Positions 59,610 through 64,000 of a stretch of 64,000 nt of DNA are shown here, piece by piece. How positions within the stretch are numbered: position 1 is the stretch's first letter; every line of letters starts with the position of its first letter. The notes beneath the pieces were generated by a model. That model was not told the origin of the DNA, did not search any database, and saw only the letters and a list, made by a program, of their open reading frames with translations. The position numbers and the translations under genes are program-made. Origin of the DNA: Limnohabitans sp. G3-2 (GTDB lineage: Bacteria; Pseudomonadota; Gammaproteobacteria; Burkholderiales; Burkholderiaceae_C); assembly GCF_002778275.1 (NCBI RefSeq), contig NZ_NESG01000006.1, forward strand, positions 62,001 to 126,000. Reading direction: 5' to 3'.

Positions 59610-59969
59610 ATGAACCTCGATCAGTACCTCCCCATTCTCTTGTTCATTTTGGTCGGCATTGCTGTCGGCATCATTCCCCAGGTTTTGGGCTACGTCCTCG
59701 GCCCCAACAAACCCGACGCGGAAAAAAACTCCCCCTACGAATGCGGCTTCGAAGCTTTCGAAGACGCCCGCATGAAGTTCGATGTGCGCTACTACCTGGT
59801 CGCCATCTTGTTCATCTTGTTCGATTTGGAAATCGCTTTCCTGTTCCCTTGGGCTGTGGCGCTCAAGGAGGTGGGTCTGGCAGGCTTTGTGGCCGTGGTG
59901 ATTTTCTTGGCCATCCTGGTCGTGGGCTTCGTCTACGAGTGGAAAAAAGGCGCCCTGGACTGGGAATGA
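59610..59969 (+). CDS. nuoA: NADH-quinone oxidoreductase subunit A
   Basis: 119 residues with three transmembrane helices and the conserved cytoplasmic loop [20 protein letters not shown] between the first and second. First gene of the proton-pumping complex I operon. Preceded by 65 bp after the tRNA with no strong promoter motif. Followed by nuoB after 43 bp. Confidence 0.97.
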   Translation: MNLDQYLPILLFILVGIAVGIIPQVLGYVLGPNKPDAEKNSPYECGFEAFEDARMKFDVRYYLVAILFILFDLEIAFLFPWAVALKEVGLAGFVAVVIFLAILVVGFVYEWKKGALDWE

Positions 59970-60012
59970 TTTTGTCGAACACAACACCATTCAGCCTGCT
60001 GAAGGACTCAAA

Positions 60013-60492
60013 ATGATTGAAGGCGTGATGAAAGAAGGTTTCATCACCACGAGTTACGACTCGGTGGTGAATTGGGCCAAAACCGGTTCTCTCTGGCCCA
60101 TGACCTTTGGTCTGGCTTGCTGCGCGGTGGAGATGATGCATTCGGCGACAGCCCGCTATGACTTGGCCCGCTTTGGCGCTGAAGTTTTCCGCGCCAGCCC
60201 ACGCCAAGCCGATTTGATGATCGTGGCCGGAACCCTGTGCAACAAGATGGCCCCAGCCCTGCGCAAGGTGTATGACCAAATGTCCGAGCCGCGTTGGGTG
60301 ATCTCCATGGGCTCTTGTGCCAATGGCGGTGGTTACTACCACTACAGCTACTCTGTGGTGCGCGGCTGCGACCGCATCGTGCCTGTGGACGTGTATGTGC
60401 CGGGTTGCCCACCCACCGCAGAAGCGCTGATCTACGGCATCATCCAGCTGCAGCAAAAAATCCGCCGCACGCACACCATCGCGCGCGCTTGA
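60013..60492 (+). CDS. nuoB: NADH-quinone oxidoreductase subunit B
   Basis: 159 residues. Carries the N2 4Fe-4S ligands: adjacent cysteines in [11 protein letters not shown], then [20 protein letters not shown] and [12 protein letters not shown]2 is the last cluster before quinone. GAAGGACTC precedes the ATG. Confidence 0.98.
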   Translation: MIEGVMKEGFITTSYDSVVNWAKTGSLWPMTFGLACCAVEMMHSATARYDLARFGAEVFRASPRQADLMIVAGTLCNKMAPALRKVYDQMSEPRWVISMGSCANGGGYYHYSYSVVRGCDRIVPVDVYVPGCPPTAEALIYGIIQLQQKIRRTHTIARA

Positions 60493-60503
60493 AGGGAATG
60501 ACG

Positions 60504-61112
60504 ATGACCCATTTCGCCATTCGCCCCGAAGACCTGCAAGACACCTTGGCTGCGGCCTTGGGGGACCGGGTTCAAAGTATTTCCATCGCCTTGGGTGAGG
60601 TTGCTGTTCATGTGAGCGCCGCCCACTACCTGAGTGTGATGCAGACCCTGCGCGACGCCGCGGGCTGTCAATTCGAGCAACTGATCGATCTGGCGGGTGT
60701 GGACTACTCCACCTACCGCGAGGTGGGCACCGAGGGCCCCCGCTTTGGCGTGACGGTGCATTTGCTCTCGGTCAGTCTGAACCAGCGCGTGCGCGTCAAG
60801 GTGCTGTGTCCGGATGACGATTTGCCCTTGGTGGCTTCGGTCAACGAACTCTGGAACTCGGCCAACTGGTACGAGCGTGAAGCTTTTGACCTGTACGGCA
60901 TCGTGTTTGAAGGCCACAACGACCTGCGCCGCATCTTGACCGATTACGGTTTCATTGGCCATCCTTTCCGCAAAGACTTTCCGCTGTCGGGTCACGTCGA
61001 GATGCGTTACGACGCAGAGCGCAAACGCGTGATCTACGAGCCCGTGAGCATTGAGCCACGCGAAATCACGCCTCGCATCATCCGCGAAGAAAACTACGGA
61101 GGCCTGAACTGA
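60504..61112 (+). CDS. nuoC: NADH-quinone oxidoreductase subunit C
   Basis: 202 residues. The 30-kDa subunit signature [18 protein letters not shown] is complete and is followed by [20 protein letters not shown]. Part of the peripheral arm. ATGs at 60498 and 60504 are both possible; AAGGGA at 60492-60497 is well spaced only for 60504. Stand-alone NuoC, not fused to NuoD. Confidence 0.96.
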   Translation: MTHFAIRPEDLQDTLAAALGDRVQSISIALGEVAVHVSAAHYLSVMQTLRDAAGCQFEQLIDLAGVDYSTYREVGTEGPRFGVTVHLLSVSLNQRVRVKVLCPDDDLPLVASVNELWNSANWYEREAFDLYGIVFEGHNDLRRILTDYGFIGHPFRKDFPLSGHVEMRYDAERKRVIYEPVSIEPREITPRIIREENYGGLN

Positions 61113-61113
61113 T

Positions 61114-62367
61114 ATGGCCGAAATCAAGAATTACACGCTGAACTTCGGTCCACAGCACCCGGCCGCGCACGGTGTGCTGCGTCTGGTGCTCGAGCTGGAC
61201 GGCGAGGTGGTGCAGCGCGCTGACCCGCACATCGGTTTGCTGCACCGTGCCACCGAAAAGCTGGCCGAGAGCAAAACCTACATCCAGTCGCTGCCCTACA
61301 TGGACCGACTCGATTACGTCTCCATGATGTGCAACGAGCACGCCTACTGCCTGGCCATCGAGAAGATGCTGGGTCTGGAAGTGCCGATGCGGGCCCAGTA
61401 CATCCGCGTGATGTTCTCGGAAATCACCCGCATCCTGAACCACCTCATGTGGCTCGGCTCGCACGGCAACGATTGCGGCAGCTCCACCATTCTGATCTAC
61501 ACCTTCCGCGAGCGTGAAGACCTGTTTGACATGTACGAAGCCGTCTCGGGCGCGCGCATGCATGCCGCTTACTTCCGCCCCGGTGGCGTGTACCGTGACT
61601 TGCCGGACAGCATGCCTCAGTACAAGGTCAGCAAAGTCAAAAACGCGAAAGCCATCGAGCAGCTGAACAGCAATCGCAATGGCTCGTTGCTCGATTTCAT
61701 CGACGACTTCACGCAGCGCTTCCCCAAGTGTGTGGACGAATACGAAACCTTGCTCACCGACAACCGCATCTGGAAGCAGCGCACGGTGGGCGTGGGTGTG
61801 GTGGCGCCCGAGCGCGCCCTGAATCTGGGCATGACCGGCCCCATGCTGCGCGGCTCCGGTTTTGCCTGGGACTTGCGCAAGAAGCAGCCCTACGATGCCT
61901 ACGACAAAGTCGATTTCGATGTGCCGGTGGGCAAAACCGGTGACAGTTACGACCGGTATTTGGTTCGGATGGCGGAGATGCGCGAATCCAACCGCATCAT
62001 CGAGCAGTGCGTGGCCTGGTTGCGCGCCAACCCCGGCCCGGTCATCACCGACAACCACAAGATCGCACCACCTTCGCGCGAAGGCATGAAGTCCAACATG
62101 GAAGACTTGATTCACCATTTCAAGCTCTTCACCGAAGGTTTTCGTGTGCCCGAAGGCGAAGCCTACGCAGCGGTCGAGCACCCGAAAGGCGAGTTCGGCA
62201 TTTACATGGTGAGCGACGGTGCCAACAAGCCCTACCGCCTCAAAATTCGCGCCCCGGGCTTCGCCCATCTGGCCACCCTCGATGAAATGGCCAGAGGCCA
62301 TATGTTGGCCGATGCGGTCGCGATCATCGGGACCATGGACATCGTTTTTGGAGAGATTGACCGATGA
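61114..62367 (+). CDS. nuoD: NADH-quinone oxidoreductase subunit D
   Basis: 417 residues, normal 49-kDa subunit length. [20 protein letters not shown] (quinone-site HGxLR region), RATEKLAE and [10 protein letters not shown] at the end are family hallmarks. Starts 1 bp after nuoC and overlaps nuoE by 4 bp, so translation is coupled. Confidence 0.98.
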   Translation: MAEIKNYTLNFGPQHPAAHGVLRLVLELDGEVVQRADPHIGLLHRATEKLAESKTYIQSLPYMDRLDYVSMMCNEHAYCLAIEKMLGLEVPMRAQYIRVMFSEITRILNHLMWLGSHGNDCGSSTILIYTFREREDLFDMYEAVSGARMHAAYFRPGGVYRDLPDSMPQYKVSKVKNAKAIEQLNSNRNGSLLDFIDDFTQRFPKCVDEYETLLTDNRIWKQRTVGVGVVAPERALNLGMTGPMLRGSGFAWDLRKKQPYDAYDKVDFDVPVGKTGDSYDRYLVRMAEMRESNRIIEQCVAWLRANPGPVITDNHKIAPPSREGMKSNMEDLIHHFKLFTEGFRVPEGEAYAAVEHPKGEFGIYMVSDGANKPYRLKIRAPGFAHLATLDEMARGHMLADAVAIIGTMDIVFGEIDR

Positions 62368-62852
62368 TCTCTGAGTCAACCAAAGCACGCTTTGCGCGTG
62401 AAGTTGCCAAGTTCCCCGCAGACCAAAAGCAGTCGGCCGTCATGGCTTGCCTGTCGATCGTGCAGCAGGAACAAGGTTGGGTCAGCCCCGACAGTGAACA
62501 AGTCGTGGCAGAAGTTTTGGGCATGCCCGTGATGGCCGTGCACGAAGTGACCACCTTCTACAACATGTACAACCAAAAGCCAGTGGGCAAGTTCAAGTTG
62601 AACGTTTGCACCAACTTGCCTTGCCAGTTGCGTGGCGGTGCTCAGGCGCTGGCGCATCTGGAGCATAAATTGGGTGTGCACGTCGGTGAAACCACTGCCG
62701 ATGGCTTGTTCACTTTGCAGCCCAGCGAATGCCAAGGTGCTTGCGCAGATGCGCCGGTGCTCTTGGTCAACGATCGCCACATGTGCAGTTTCATGAGCCA
62801 TGAAAAGCTCGATCAACTCGTCGACAGCCTGAAGAAAGCAGAGGCCGCCTGA
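62364..62852 (+). CDS. nuoE: NADH-quinone oxidoreductase subunit E
   Basis: 162 residues, 24-kDa thioredoxin-fold subunit. The 2Fe-2S (N1a) ligands are CTNLPC and [23 protein letters not shown] precedes them. The stop overlaps the nuoF start (TGATG). Confidence 0.98.
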   Translation: MISESTKARFAREVAKFPADQKQSAVMACLSIVQQEQGWVSPDSEQVVAEVLGMPVMAVHEVTTFYNMYNQKPVGKFKLNVCTNLPCQLRGGAQALAHLEHKLGVHVGETTADGLFTLQPSECQGACADAPVLLVNDRHMCSFMSHEKLDQLVDSLKKAEAA

Positions 62853-64000
62853 TGAAAGTCGAACAAATTCTCAGCCAATTCCAAGCCACGGGCGTGGAAA
62901 CCTGCTTCCACGATCGACACATCAACCCGCAAATTTATGCCGGCTTGAATGGTCAGAACTGGGGCATCCAAGACTACGAAGCACGTGGCGGCTATGCGGC
63001 CTTGCGCAAAATTTTGGGCAAAGACGGCAGCGCACCGAACGCCGAAACCGGCGTGGCGGGCATGACCCAAGACCAAGTGATCGCCACCGTGAAAGAGTCC
63101 GGCCTGCGTGGTCGCGGCGGTGCGGGCTTCCCCACGGGCCTGAAGTGGAGCTTCATGCCCCGCCAGTTCCCGGGTCAAAAGTATTTGGTGTGCAACTCGG
63201 ACGAAGGCGAGCCGGGCACATGCAAAGACCGCGACATCATGGAGTACAACCCGCACACGGTGATCGAAGGCATGATCATCGCGGCGTATGCCATGGGCAT
63301 CAGCGTGGGTTACAACTACATCCACGGCGAAATTTTTCACACCTACGAGCGCTTTGAAGCAGCCCTCGAAGAGGCCCGTGCCGCAGGCTATCTGGGCAAC
63401 AACATTTTGGGCAGCAGCTTCAGTTTCCAGTTGCATGCATCGCACGGTTTTGGCGCCTACATCTGCGGCGAAGAAACCGCTTTGCTCGAATCGCTGGAAG
63501 GCAAAAAAGGCCAGCCCCGCTTCAAACCCCCGTTCCCGGCCAGTTTTGGTTTGTACGGCAAGCCCACCACGATCAACAACACCGAAACCTTCGCGGCGGT
63601 GCCTTGGATCATCCGCAACGGTGGCCAGGCGTATCTGGAATGCGGCAAGCCCAACAATGGCGGCACCAAGATCTTCTCCGTCAGCGGTGACGTGGAACGG
63701 CCTGGCAACTACGAAGTGCCCATGGGCACACCGTTTGCCAAGCTGCTTGAACTCGCTGGTGGCGTGCGCGGTGGCCGCCAACTCAAAGCGGTGATCCCTG
63801 GCGGCTCATCGTCGCCCGTGATTCCTGCCGAGTTGATGATGAAGCTGACCATGGACTACGACAGCATTGCCAAAGAGGGCGGCTCCATGTTGGGTTCGGG
63901 CGCTGTGATCGTCATGGACGAGACGCGTTGCATGGTCAAGGCCTTGGCGCGTTTGTCCTACTTTTACTCACACGAATCTTGCGGCCAGTGCACGCCTTGC
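62852..64000 (+). CDS. nuoF: NADH-quinone oxidoreductase subunit F, 3' end outside the window
   Basis: First 383 residues. FMN/NADH-binding glycine-rich loop [15 protein letters not shown] and [17 protein letters not shown], then [17 protein letters not shown]. The window ends within the N3 4Fe-4S motif SCGQCTPC, so about 60-70 residues are missing. Confidence 0.97.
   Translation, partial: MKVEQILSQFQATGVETCFHDRHINPQIYAGLNGQNWGIQDYEARGGYAALRKILGKDGSAPNAETGVAGMTQDQVIATVKESGLRGRGGAGFPTGLKWSFMPRQFPGQKYLVCNSDEGEPGTCKDRDIMEYNPHTVIEGMIIAAYAMGISVGYNYIHGEIFHTYERFEAALEEARAAGYLGNNILGSSFSFQLHASHGFGAYICGEETALLESLEGKKGQPRFKPPFPASFGLYGKPTTINNTETFAAVPWIIRNGGQAYLECGKPNNGGTKIFSVSGDVERPGNYEVPMGTPFAKLLELAGGVRGGRQLKAVIPGGSSSPVIPAELMMKLTMDYDSIAKEGGSMLGSGAVIVMDETRCMVKALARLSYFYSHESCGQCTPC

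Overview
The window comes from a GC-rich Gram-negative bacterium, most likely a betaproteobacterium of the order Burkholderiales, family Comamonadaceae. The basis is the gene content and synteny: pnp, a zinc-type quinone oxidoreductase, tpiA, secG, tRNA-Leu(GAG), nuoABCDEF; a recC-recB-recD operon; and three Bug/TctC solute-binding proteins without membrane partners. A freshwater, Limnohabitans-like member fits but the sequence does not prove it.

Layout. 1-3.3 kb: a minus-strand group (ModA-like binding protein, ybiB, start of cobA) divergent from tsaD. 3.5-8 kb: a LivK-type binding protein, a two-domain flavin/Fe-S oxidoreductase and a Bug receptor, convergent with a fumarate-reductase-like flavoprotein. 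9.4-14 kb: a GntR regulator divergent from a catabolic operon (FAD monooxygenase, isochorismatase-type amidase, maleate-isomerase-like protein, Bug receptor), with a repeated TTGTGTACA operator candidate. 14-19 kb: hydrolases (M81 metallopeptidase, C45 acyltransferase, transglutaminase-like protein, metallo-beta-lactamase fold).

19-25.6 kb: a DNA-damage region. umuD and cho form one unit behind a LexA box. umuC lies 3.5 kb downstream behind its own LexA box. Between them sit folB, an HNH nuclease, a SOUL protein, AT-rich debris and a HigBA-like toxin-antitoxin pair. A Stealth-type phosphotransferase follows. 25.7-38 kb: LysR with a dehydrogenase/BKACE/Bug operon, a cupin, a membrane-anchored Mrr-like protein, a cysteine-less glutaredoxin-like protein, an amino-acid-type operon (cyclase, ornithine cyclodeaminase family, DAO oxidase) behind a CTTGG microsatellite, and a DMT transporter/SDR pair. 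38-42.4 kb: TPR protein, HupE/UreJ-like protein with an EF-hand loop, VapBC, and a lipoprotein hydrolase.

42.8-52.3 kb: recC-recB-recD with start/stop overlaps. The most striking feature is a family of REP-like palindromes. They lie between genes (after tsaD and after recD) and also inside coding sequence: a 270-bp array adds exactly 90 codons to recC, and a single element lies in recD. Two stem classes share the same head, loop and tail.

53-64 kb is conserved housekeeping: an aminotransferase whose C-terminus is written by a tandem repeat, rpsO, pnp, quinone oxidoreductase, tpiA, secG, tRNA-Leu and the start of the complex I operon, cut off inside nuoF.
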